Source: Porticoccus sp965660005 (lineage in GTDB: Bacteria > Pseudomonadota > Gammaproteobacteria > Pseudomonadales > Porticoccaceae). Taken from it: DNA of 22,286 bases. The DNA is taken from positions 1-22,286 of the forward strand of contig NZ_CBFHYF010000030.1 of the NCBI RefSeq assembly GCF_965660005.1, in the 5' to 3' direction. Shown here piece by piece: positions 8,399-15,128 of this stretch; within the stretch, counting starts at the first letter, position 1, and every line of letters begins with the position of its first letter. Made by a program: the position numbers and the translations under genes. The notes below the pieces were generated by a model. The model did not search any database. It was not told the DNA's origin and saw only the letters and a list, made by a program, of their open reading frames with translations.

Positions 8399-9861
8399 TG
8401 CAGTGGGAAACCGTCATCGGCCTGGAAGTCCATGTGCAACTGGCCACCCAATCGAAAATCTTCTCTGGCGCCAGCACCGCGTTCGGTGCCGAACCCAACA
8501 CCCAGGCCTGCGCCATCGACCTGGCCATGCCCGGTACCCTACCGGTGCCCAATGAACAGGCATTTCGCGATGCCATCATGTTCGGCTTGGCCATTGACGC
8601 CGACATCGCCCGCACCTCAGTGTTCGAGCGAAAAAACTATTTCTACCCGGACCTGCCCAAGGCTTACCAGACCACCCAGCTGGAAAAGCCCATCGTCGGT
8701 CGCGGCCACGTGGAAATCGAACTGGCGGACGGCAGCAGGAAGTCCATCCGCATTCACCACGCCCATCTGGAAGAGGATGCGGGTAAGTCCCTGCATGAAG
8801 GCTCCTTTGAAATACACGGCCACGGCATGACCGGTATCGATCTGAACCGCGCCGGCACACCGCTGATCGAAATCGTCTCCGAGCCGGACATGCGTAATGC
8901 CGAGGAGGCGGTAGCCTTTGCCCGCAAGCTGCACAGCATCGTCACTTCACTGGGCATCTGCGACGGCAACATGTCCCAGGGTTCGATGCGCTTTGACGTC
9001 AACATTTCCGTGCGACCCAAAGGCAGCGACACCCTCGGCACCCGCACCGAAACCAAAAACCTCAACTCCTTCAAGTTCATGGAAGATGCCATTGCCCTGG
9101 AAGTGGAGCGCCAAATTGACCTGATCGAGGACGGCGGCAAAGTCATTCAGGAAACCCGCCTCTACAACGGCGACACCAAACAGGCCCGATCCATGCGCAG
9201 CAAGGAAGAGGCCAACGACTACCGCTACTTCCCCTGTCCGGACCTGCTGCCCATTGTGTTCGACGATGACTATATCGATCAGATTCGCCAGTCCCTGCCG
9301 GAACTGCCGGACGCCCGCCGCGACCGCTTTATGGCGCAGTACGGCCTGTCCCGCTACGACGCCAACAGCCTCAGCAGCGATGCGGCCATCGCGCATTTCT
9401 TTGAAACCGCTGCCGCCCGCAGCGATGCGAAACTGGCCGCCAACTGGATCATGGGCGAATTGTCCGCACGGCTAAACGCCGAGGACAGAGCCATTCAGAA
9501 CAGCCCCGTCAGCGCCGACCAGCTGGCAGGCATGGTCGCCCGACTGGTGGATGGCACCATCTCCAGCAAGATGGCCAAGGAAGTGTTCGATGCCATGTGG
9601 AGTGGTCAGGGCGATGCCGACGGCATCATCGAAGCCCGGGGCCTGAAACAGGTCTCCGACAGCAGCGCCATCGAAGCACTGGTGGATGACGTCATTGCCA
9701 ACAGCCCCCAGCAAGTGGATAACTACTGCAACGCGGACGACAGCAAGCGCCCCAAAATGCTCGGCTACTTTGTCGGCCAGATCATGAAAGCGTCCAAAGG
9801 TCAGGCCAACCCGCAGCAGGTCAATGACGTGCTGCTGGAAAAACTCAACGCCCTTCTTTAA
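8398..9861 (+). CDS. gatB: Asp-tRNA(Asn)/Glu-tRNA(Gln) amidotransferase subunit GatB
   Basis: GatB binds the mischarged tRNA, activates the Glu/Asp side chain by phosphorylation and transfers ammonia to it. The 487-aa product opens with WETVIGLEVHVQLATQSKIF and carries the catalytic-core motifs YFYPDLPKAYQ, DLNRAGTPLIEIVSEPD, RFDVNISVRPKG and GTRTETKNLNSFKF. A helical domain and the C-terminal YqeY-like tail (GYFVGQIMKASKGQANPQQVNDVL) follow. It starts on the ATG that overlaps the gatA stop. The full length is intact and the function is certain at family level. Confidence 0.98.
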   Translation: MQWETVIGLEVHVQLATQSKIFSGASTAFGAEPNTQACAIDLAMPGTLPVPNEQAFRDAIMFGLAIDADIARTSVFERKNYFYPDLPKAYQTTQLEKPIVGRGHVEIELADGSRKSIRIHHAHLEEDAGKSLHEGSFEIHGHGMTGIDLNRAGTPLIEIVSEPDMRNAEEAVAFARKLHSIVTSLGICDGNMSQGSMRFDVNISVRPKGSDTLGTRTETKNLNSFKFMEDAIALEVERQIDLIEDGGKVIQETRLYNGDTKQARSMRSKEEANDYRYFPCPDLLPIVFDDDYIDQIRQSLPELPDARRDRFMAQYGLSRYDANSLSSDAAIAHFFETAAARSDAKLAANWIMGELSARLNAEDRAIQNSPVSADQLAGMVARLVDGTISSKMAKEVFDAMWSGQGDADGIIEARGLKQVSDSSAIEALVDDVIANSPQQVDNYCNADDSKRPKMLGYFVGQIMKASKGQANPQQVNDVLLEKLNALL

Positions 9862-9882
9862 CAACTAACTGACAGATTTTTT

Positions 9883-10179
9883 ATGGCACTGAAAAAAGAC
9901 AAGCGCAAAGTCCTCGGTGAATTTTTCGATGACGAGCGGATAAAAACCTTCCTCGACTTCGAGCCACCGGAGGGCGTCGATGCCGATTTCCACGTGCTGG
10001 AAAAAGCCTACCGGGGCATGAATATCGAGAACTTCGAAACCTTTATAAGATTCTTCCTCGAGGATGGCCGCAACCTCAATGCTGCCAACCCCGAGGGCAA
10101 AACCCTGCTACAGCTGGTCTGCCAGCATCGTCTCGGCGAAGACTATGCCGATGTTCTCAAAATCAACGGAGCGCAATAA
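9883..10179 (+). CDS. PA4642 family protein, function unknown
   Basis: This 98-aa acidic soluble protein contains KKDKRKVLGEFFDDERIKTFLDFEPP followed by DFHVLEKAYRGMNIENFETFIRFF and DGRNLNAANPEGKTLLQLVCQHR. I recognise this pattern from a small conserved Pseudomonas-type family (PA4642 family), for which no function is established to my knowledge. The C-terminal part (LNAANPEGKTLLQLV) resembles a single ankyrin-like repeat, which is only a visual impression. It starts 21 bases after gatB with a weak ribosome site, so it may be cotranscribed with gatCAB. No signal peptide or TM segment is seen. Confidence 0.8.
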   Translation: MALKKDKRKVLGEFFDDERIKTFLDFEPPEGVDADFHVLEKAYRGMNIENFETFIRFFLEDGRNLNAANPEGKTLLQLVCQHRLGEDYADVLKINGAQ

Positions 10180-10238
10180 AATAACAACGATCGTGAATGG
10201 CACAGGTAATGCCGCTGCTGATACAGGAGGCCGTAACT

Positions 10239-11012
10239 ATGCACACACCAGAAATCCCACCTGAACTGAACTGTCGCGAATGCGCCAACGGCAAAGCACT
10301 GGACTTTGACTTCACCATGGCTTTCCAGCCTATCGTGGACACCGCCAACCGACAGATTTTTGCCCACGAGACATTGGTGCGCGGACTCAACAACGAACCT
10401 GCAGGCCAGGTGTTAAGCCATGTCAACGACAGCAACCGCTACCGCTTCGACCAGGTGTGCCGCACCAAGGCCATCAAGCTCGCCTCAGAGCTCGGGGTTC
10501 CGTGCCTTTTAAGCATCAACTTCATGCCCAATGCCGTCTATCAGCCCGAACTGTGCCTGCGTACCACCCTGGCCGCAGCGGAGTTGTACAACTTCCCGGT
10601 GGAGCAAATCATCTTCGAAATCACCGAAGGCGAAAAGGTGGACGATCTGGCCCACCTCCGCATGATCGTTGAATACTACCGCAACCGCGGCTTCAAGACC
10701 GCCATCGAGGGCTTCGGCGCTGGCTACGCCGGTCTGAACCTGCTCAGCGAAATCCACACCGACATCATCAAACTCGACATGGCTCTGATCCGCAATATCG
10801 ATCAGGACAGAGTGCGCCAGGCCATCGTCCGCGGCGTGATGCAGGTCAGCGACGAACTCTCCGCCAAAGTGATTGCCGAAGGCATCGAAACCCGCGAAGA
10901 ATGGGACACTCTGCAATCCCTCGGAATTGAGCTGTTCCAGGGATTCTACTTTGCCAGACCCGCCTTTCAGGCACTGGCTAGCGTGGACAAAAGCCTCTAC
11001 GACACCAAATAA
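10239..11012 (+). CDS. Stand-alone EAL domain protein, probably catalytically impaired
   Basis: EAL domains hydrolyse c-di-GMP when intact. The ATG at 10239 is chosen because AGGAGG lies 8 bases before it; an upstream ATG at 10197 has no ribosome site. The protein has 257 aa and no other domain except a short N-terminus with C12-x2-C15. EAL reads ETL (E44-L46). N94 (NFMPN), E127 (FEITE), K178 (IIKLD) and E214 (IAEGIE) are kept. The DDFG motif, which supplies metal-binding aspartates, reads EGFG (E157-G158). Loss of both aspartates suggests a c-di-GMP binder, a protein-interaction module or a very weak enzyme, much as E. coli BluF (YcgF) keeps an EAL fold without phosphodiesterase activity. 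It is followed by a REP-like hairpin and a GGDEF gene. Confidence 0.88.
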   Translation: MHTPEIPPELNCRECANGKALDFDFTMAFQPIVDTANRQIFAHETLVRGLNNEPAGQVLSHVNDSNRYRFDQVCRTKAIKLASELGVPCLLSINFMPNAVYQPELCLRTTLAAAELYNFPVEQIIFEITEGEKVDDLAHLRMIVEYYRNRGFKTAIEGFGAGYAGLNLLSEIHTDIIKLDMALIRNIDQDRVRQAIVRGVMQVSDELSAKVIAEGIETREEWDTLQSLGIELFQGFYFARPAFQALASVDKSLYDTK

Positions 11013-11015
11013 ACT

Positions 11016-11121
11016 AATAAAGGGGTCGGTGACAACAACCAATAAAGCAATAAACGGGTCGGTGACAACTGCAAATGATTCTCAGTTGTCACCGACCCCT
11101 TTTACTGGACCCCTTTTACTG
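11016..11121. repeat. REP-like palindromic repeat cluster, possibly also a terminator
   Basis: Two direct copies of AATAAAGGGGTCGGTGACAAC (11016-11036) and its one-mismatch variant (11049-11069) lie 33 bases apart. The segment CAGTTGTCACCGACCC at 11083-11098 pairs perfectly over 16 bp with the second copy (11056-11071, 11-base loop). Extended to 11085-11102 it pairs over 18 bp with the first copy (11019-11036). A 14-base tandem repeat, GACCCCTTTTACTG, follows at 11094-11107 and 11108-11121. The layout resembles REP elements of gammaproteobacteria that are mobilised by REP-associated tyrosine transposases; no such transposase is in the window. The hairpin followed by TTTT could end the EAL transcript. 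Confidence 0.8.
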
Positions 11122-11172
11122 CTGCTTTCCACTTTCCACAGGCTTTCTTACCGCCTCCCGGCGAGATCGGGC

Positions 11173-11178
11173 TACAAT
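11173..11178 (+). promoter_or_regulatory. Possible -10 box for the PAS-GGDEF gene
   Basis: TACAAT is one base from the sigma-70 -10 consensus and lies 30 bases before the start codon of the GGDEF gene, just after the REP-like repeat. The best -35 is poor (TTACCG, 19 bases upstream), so this is tentative. Confidence 0.28.
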
Positions 11179-11208
11179 CGGGCTATGTAAACCGGAGCCC
11201 CCTGCTCT

Positions 11209-12072
11209 ATGGCTGTTGATCTACAAACGCTTTATCCCAAACTGATCAATCTGATGCTGGACACGGTCTTCGTGGTTGATGAGAACAGCCAGATTGTCTT
11301 TGTCAACGACGCCTGTGAAACACTGCTGGGTTACCGTGCCGACGAGCTGACCGGTACGCCAATGACCGACTATATGCATCCTGACGACCAGGCGATCACA
11401 CTGGATTCCATTCGCCGGGTGATGAATGGCCAGCCCCATGTCGATTTCTGCAACCGATATATCCGCAAGAATGGGGATATTGTGCATATCCTTTGGTCTG
11501 CCCGCTGGTCCGAAGAGGAGGGTATCAGAATCGGTGTCGCGCGAGACGTGACGGCCCTCAGGCAGGCCGAGGCGGAATTGCGTTTCCTCGCCCACCACGA
11601 CCCACTGACAGAACTGACCAACCGATCACTGTTCTATGATCGACTGGACTCTGCACTCCGTGCTGCCCACCGTCACCAAAGCAGCCTGGCTTTGCTGTTT
11701 GTGGATATCAATGACTTCAAGCTTATCAATGATGCCCATGGACATGCGATGGGTGATCGTGTGCTCTGTGCGATTGCAAGACGGCTGGAAGGCTACGTAC
11801 GCGAGACGGATACAGTGGCCCGGATGGGCGGCGATGAATTCACTGTGCTGCTGACAGACCTTCAGACGGTGAATGCTGTTTTCGAGAAAGTTGCACAGAT
11901 TAACGCGCTGATGGCCGAGCCGCTGGACCCTGAATTCGGCGTGATTAGAATGCCGAGCTGTAGTATTGGGGTTGCCTGCTATCCTGCCGACGGGGAGGAT
12001 GCCGACACCCTCCTGAGTCATGCAGACAGCAATATGCACCGAACCAAACGATGCCGTTCGGCGACTGGCTAA
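11209..12072 (+). CDS. PAS-GGDEF diguanylate cyclase
   Basis: This protein likely makes c-di-GMP from two GTP under control of a PAS sensor. It has 287 aa with no signal peptide or TM segment, so it should be cytosolic. An N-terminal PAS/PAC region spans about residues 10-118 (TVFVVDENSQIVFVNDA, GYRADELTG, then GVARDVTALRQAEAELR). A GGDEF domain spans about 125-287 with HHDPLTELTNR, DINDFKLINDAHGHAMGD and an intact active site GGDEF at 207-211. The product-inhibition site RxxD is present as RETD (198-201), at the usual spacing. The end (DSNMHRTK) is slightly divergent from the common DxAMYxAK. The ribosome site is weak (GGAG 11 bases upstream). It lies downstream of the degenerate EAL gene, but the two are separated by the repeat cluster and may be expressed separately. 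Confidence 0.93.
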   Translation: MAVDLQTLYPKLINLMLDTVFVVDENSQIVFVNDACETLLGYRADELTGTPMTDYMHPDDQAITLDSIRRVMNGQPHVDFCNRYIRKNGDIVHILWSARWSEEEGIRIGVARDVTALRQAEAELRFLAHHDPLTELTNRSLFYDRLDSALRAAHRHQSSLALLFVDINDFKLINDAHGHAMGDRVLCAIARRLEGYVRETDTVARMGGDEFTVLLTDLQTVNAVFEKVAQINALMAEPLDPEFGVIRMPSCSIGVACYPADGEDADTLLSHADSNMHRTKRCRSATG

Positions 12073-12111
12073 TTTACAAGCGTCGTAACAACCCCTTTTA
12101 CGGAGATCGCC

Positions 12112-13259
12112 ATGACCATTCTATTGTTCATCACTGGGTTGATATTTCTGATCATCGGTGCTGAAGCGCTGGTAAGAGGTGCATCCCGTCTGGCGGCTGT
12201 TCTCGGCATACCGCCATTGGTGGTCGGATTGACTGTTGTGGCATTTGGCACCAGTTCGCCCGAGTTGGCAGCAAGCATTAAATCGGCGCTTTCCGGCCAG
12301 GCGAGTATTGCCGTGGGCAACGTTGTTGGCAGTATATTTTCAACGTTCTTTTTATTCTTGGCCTCTCAGCACTGATTGTGCCGCTGGTAGTCGCCCAACA
12401 ACTGGTACGACTTGATGTACCTTTGATGATAGCCCTCTCTGTGATTGTTTTGATTCTGTCGCTGGATGAGAGCTTCAGTCGCACCGATGGTGTCATGCTG
12501 GTGGTGGGCCTTGTTATTTATGTCTGGTTCTTGATTTCCCAGAGCCGCAGAGAAAGCATCGAGGTGAGAGACGAGTACGCCCGGGAGTTCGGGACCAAGA
12601 GCGTTGCGAAAGGCATCTGGGGTAAAAACCTGGGCTTGATCGTTGGCGGTCTCGTTTTATTGGTGCTCGGCTCGCGCTGGCTGGTCGATAGCGCTGTGTC
12701 CTTTGCCCAGTATCTCGGCGTCAGCGAACTGGTTGTCGGCCTGACGATAGTTGCGGCAGGCACATCGCTGCCAGAAGTCGTTACATCTGTAATTGCCGCT
12801 CTTCGCGGAGAGCGCGATATTGCTGTTGGCAATGTCGTCGGCAGCAATATCTTCAACATCATGGGGGTGCTCGGACTTGCCAGTATCGTGGCACCTACCG
12901 GCATTGACATTTCACCTGCGGTGATCGGCTTCGATATACCGGTGATGATCGGGGTTGCGTTGGCATGTCTGCCCATATTTTTTACCGGTGGCGTCATCAG
13001 CCGACAGGAAGGGGTTTTATTACTCGGGTACTACGTGGCCTATACGCTGTACCTGATCATGGCCGTCTCTCACCACGATGCTTTGCCTGGGTTCAGCGCA
13101 GTCATGCTCTACTTCGTAATGCCGTTAACTGCGGGCACCCTGTTTATTGTAGCGCTACGGCAGATACGCCGCAGAAAAAGGCCGCAGAAAAAGGCCGCTG
13201 TCAGAATAACGTCGCGGATTGACGGGAACGGCTCCCCAAGATTCCATACCGGACGGTAA
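12112..13259 (+). pseudogene. Calcium/sodium antiporter (YrbG/CaCA family), frameshifted
   Basis: Two reading frames together spell one CaCA-family exchanger. Frame 1 (12112-12375) has the first alpha repeat, GTSSPELAASIKSAL and AVGNVVGS, then diverges into a short tail. Frame 2 (first possible start GTG 12378, running to 13259) carries IVPLVVAQQ, a basic loop (SQSRRESIEVRDEYAREF) and the second alpha repeat, GTSLPEVVTSVIAALRG with VGNVVGSNIFN. Adding one base after 12333 turns AGTATATTTTC into AGT AAT ATT TTC (SNIF), exactly as in the second repeat, and the frame runs on as NVLFILGLSALIVPL. So a one-base deletion, or a sequencing error, splits the gene. The 3' end is also altered by a 13-bp duplication. 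GGAGAT lies before the ATG. The reconstructed length is about 382 aa, or about 361 without the duplication; E. coli YrbG has 325. Confidence 0.88.
13168..13198 (+). repeat. 13-bp tandem duplication at the 3' end of the antiporter gene
   Basis: GCCGCAGAAAAAG occurs at 13168-13180 and 13181-13193, followed by a partial third copy GCCGC (13194-13198). Thirteen is not a multiple of three, so the duplication changes the reading frame. Without one copy the frame ends RRRKRPLSE and a TAA at 13207-13209; with it the protein gains about 20 residues and ends at 13259. Confidence 0.9.
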
Positions 13260-13297
13260 TTATTCTGTGGCGGTGCTGAGCCGACAGGCATTATAGC

Positions 13298-13315
13298 AGT
13301 GGGGGCGGCCCCACT
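13298..13315 (+). promoter_or_regulatory. GC-rich hairpin directly upstream of the gdx ribosome site
   Basis: AGTGGGG (13298-13304) pairs with CCCCACT (13309-13315) around a GCGG tetraloop, two bases before GAGAGGT, the likely ribosome site of the exporter gene. Guanidine exporters are often governed by guanidine riboswitches, and the guanidine-II type uses hairpins with ACGR loops just upstream of the ribosome site. The loop here starts with G, and no convincing second ACGR hairpin is seen (the nearest is GCC-GACA-GGC at 13280-13289). I therefore call it only a regulatory hairpin candidate. Confidence 0.4.
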
Positions 13316-13328
13316 TGAGAGGTATCTA

Positions 13329-13646
13329 ATGAGCTGGTTTATTTTGTTCGTTGCCGGTCTTCTTGAAATCGGTTGGGCTATTGGCTTGAAATACACAGAG
13401 GGTTTTACACGGCTGTGGCCGACCCTGGGGACGGTGGTTTCGCTGGTTGTCAGCTTTGTATTGCTAGGCATAGCCATGAGGTCACTGCCGGTGGGAACCG
13501 CCTATGCGGTATGGGTTGGTATCGGCGCCGTCGGCACAGCAATTTTGGGGATAGTCCTGTTCGGCGATTCCGCTGATCTGCCCAGAATACTGAGCCTCTG
13601 CCTGATTTGTGCCGGCATTGTTGGCCTCAAACTTACGCATGCCTGA
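13329..13646 (+). CDS. gdx: Gdx/SugE-type SMR guanidinium exporter
   Basis: This is a small multidrug resistance family protein of 105 aa with four hydrophobic helices, probably a dual-topology dimer in the inner membrane. The Gdx (formerly SugE) branch exports guanidinium in exchange for protons. MSWFILFVAGLLEIGWAIGL carries the essential E13 of helix 1. LPVGTAYAVWVGIGAVGTAILGIVLFGDSA closely follows the Gdx pattern, and the end, GIVGLKL, matches it as well. The start at 13329 fits the family N-terminus and has AGAGGT 6 bases upstream; a GTG at 13299 would add ten unrelated residues that overlap the hairpin. It follows the broken antiporter by about 70 bases and probably has its own transcript. 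The SMR family is certain and the guanidinium role is very likely. Confidence 0.93.
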   Translation: MSWFILFVAGLLEIGWAIGLKYTEGFTRLWPTLGTVVSLVVSFVLLGIAMRSLPVGTAYAVWVGIGAVGTAILGIVLFGDSADLPRILSLCLICAGIVGLKLTHA

Positions 13647-13875
13647 CAAGCTGCCGAAAAACCTGATATTAACCGTTTCAGGATGTCTCTCAGGCGGACC
13701 ACACTGAAGCGTTTATTCTGCAAGCCGGAATAAAGCATTTCCTGTTAACATTGATAACGGCTTAATGGCTGGAACGACACAAAAGGCTTACCTTTTCCTT
13801 TTGATGCGGTTACCCTGCCTTGCCTCAGGACCGTCGACCATACGCCCGTCAAAGACAACAATAAGAGGTACAACC

Positions 13876-14115
13876 ATGCCTTTCTCCCCCGAACATCTCG
13901 CTGAATTGAATCTGCTGGTTATGTTTAGCACCCCCTCACTGCAGGAGGGCATCAAGGTTCACCGGCATGATGCAGCACCTGAACTGGTGGCGGCAGCTGA
14001 GCGCCTGCATCAAAAGGGCCTGATCACCCAAAAGGATGGCGGTTATCTGACCGATCTGGGTTTCGAGACGGTCGATCACACCCAGAAACTGCTGGGTATT
14101 CTTTCAACCGACTGA
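13876..14115 (+). CDS. TIGR02647 family small protein, possible DNA-binding
   Basis: The 79-aa product begins MPFSPEHLAELNLLVMFSTPSLQEGIKVH and ends with a helical region (AAERLHQKGLITQKDGGYLTDLGFETVDHTQKLL). I recognise the TIGR02647 pattern, a short conserved family of Pseudomonas- and Vibrio-like bacteria. The second half looks like a winged-helix fragment (HQKGLITQ...GGYLTDLG), which is why such proteins are sometimes labelled DNA-binding; this is unproven. AAGAGGT lies 6 bases before the ATG at 13876. A longer frame from 13765 adds a non-conserved leader with no ribosome site and was not used. It appears monocistronic. Confidence 0.82.
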   Translation: MPFSPEHLAELNLLVMFSTPSLQEGIKVHRHDAAPELVAAAERLHQKGLITQKDGGYLTDLGFETVDHTQKLLGILSTD

Positions 14116-14170
14116 AAGCACAAACTGCCGTTTTCAGGTATGCCATTGAATAGAAAATCCGAGACGATTA

Positions 14171-14677
14171 ATGAAATACAAAACCGCATTCTTGTTTGCC
14201 CTGACACTTTTTATCGGGAGCAGTTATGACCTTTTGACACATCGAGCCCATGCGGCCTCTGACGGGGCGGCCAGCCTTTGTGATGATTTTGCCCTGCCCA
14301 GCGCCAACAAGGTTTATTTGTTTGCCTACGAGGAACACCAGCCGCGCCAGAGCATTGCCCAGCTGGTCAGAAAGGAGACCGCTTCGGCACTGGCCGGTAT
14401 CGTCGATGAAGTGGTGATCGTTCAGGATAGTGAACAGGCCAGCATAGATGGGCTGTTACTCAAAATTAAAGTGCTTAATATCGCCCGCGGCAATCTTTTC
14501 ACGAGAATCGATTTCCGGTATGAGTTAATCGAAAATTCCGGTAAAGCAGAAATTCTCAACGAAACCGATGCGTCAACCTCAAATTTTGGCTTCAACAAGC
14601 TGTCTGCCGATGTGGGCAGGGACATTGTGCGCAATATCAGTCCAACGATCGATTGTTTTGAAGCTCGCAGGCAGTAA
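14171..14677 (+). CDS. Secreted hypothetical protein
   Basis: I do not recognise a named family. The 168-aa product has a signal peptide: KYK, a hydrophobic core (TAFLFALTLFIGSS) and a likely cleavage after RAHA near residue 28. The mature part has two cysteines (C37 and C162) that could form a disulfide bridge. It contains an alternating beta-rich section (EVVIVQDSEQASIDGLLLKIKVLNI, then FTRIDFRYELIEN). The layout recalls small periplasmic proteins of the DUF4410 kind, in which a short conserved core is followed by strands, but the match is too weak to name. GAGACG sits before the ATG. It converges with the DUF2970 gene 32 bases downstream. Confidence 0.7.
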   Translation: MKYKTAFLFALTLFIGSSYDLLTHRAHAASDGAASLCDDFALPSANKVYLFAYEEHQPRQSIAQLVRKETASALAGIVDEVVIVQDSEQASIDGLLLKIKVLNIARGNLFTRIDFRYELIENSGKAEILNETDASTSNFGFNKLSADVGRDIVRNISPTIDCFEARRQ

Positions 14678-14709
14678 ACCCTGCCAGCCCATCATACTGC
14701 GGGGGCTAT

Positions 14710-15003
14710 TTATGGCACCAGATGCCTGATTACCAGTTGCGAGGCAATAAAACAGATCGAGAAGAAGATCACCATCGCCATGATACCCGCCAGAATCACG
14801 GATTTTGGATTGGTCTCCAACAGGTCCGATGCCCTCTTCATACCACGCCTTCTTTGCAGGGCAAACACCAGACAGAACGCCTGGGCAATAATCTCAAGTG
14901 CACTGAGGTTTTTCGGTTTGGTCTCTTGCTGTTCCTGTGGTGAATCCACCCCGGTGGCGGTTTCTGGCACAGTATCCTGCTGATCTCTGTTGGTCATAAT
15001 CAT
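14710..15003 (-). CDS. DUF2970 family small membrane protein
   Basis: The product is about 97 aa. An acidic, glutamine-rich N-terminal tail of about 30 residues (DQQDTVPETATGVDSPQEQQ) precedes a basic amphipathic segment (LSALEIIAQAFCLVFALQRRRGMKRASDLL) and one C-terminal membrane helix (SVILAGIMAMVIFFSICFIASQLVI). This order, LS..E......A..G/LQ....R..D.......I..G....F......V, fits DUF2970, a family of unknown function. The start is uncertain: GTG 15009, ATG 15003 and ATG 14997 are in frame, and GATGAG lies 5 bases before 15003. It is the second minus-strand gene after the lipoprotein gene (126 bases apart). Confidence 0.68.
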   Translation of the reverse strand: MIMTNRDQQDTVPETATGVDSPQEQQETKPKNLSALEIIAQAFCLVFALQRRRGMKRASDLLETNPKSVILAGIMAMVIFFSICFIASQLVIRHLVP

Positions 15004-15128
15004 TGGCACTCATCACTTGGGAAGGCAACTGTTGCTTCAGTAGCGTGCTGGACACAGCTGCCAACAATGGATTTTCAACCGGACTCAGAATCACACCCGG
15101 TAGAGTGTGGTAGACGCGGCACCGCAAC

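Noticed and set aside
13280..13315. A confident guanidine-II riboswitch call
   Set aside because: The loop is GCGG, not ACGR, and the second hairpin has loop GACA with a 3-bp stem, so the known consensus is not met.
13299..13328. Extension of gdx to a GTG at 13299
   Set aside because: The ten extra residues lie in the hairpin and are absent from the family N-terminus; the ATG at 13329 has AGAGGT.
13712..13734. TTTATTC/GAATAAA inverted repeat after gdx
   Set aside because: It is AT-rich with only 7 bp and no T run; too weak to call a terminator.
13765..13875. Upstream extension of the TIGR02647 gene
   Set aside because: It adds 37 non-conserved residues without a ribosome site; the family begins MPF as at 13876.
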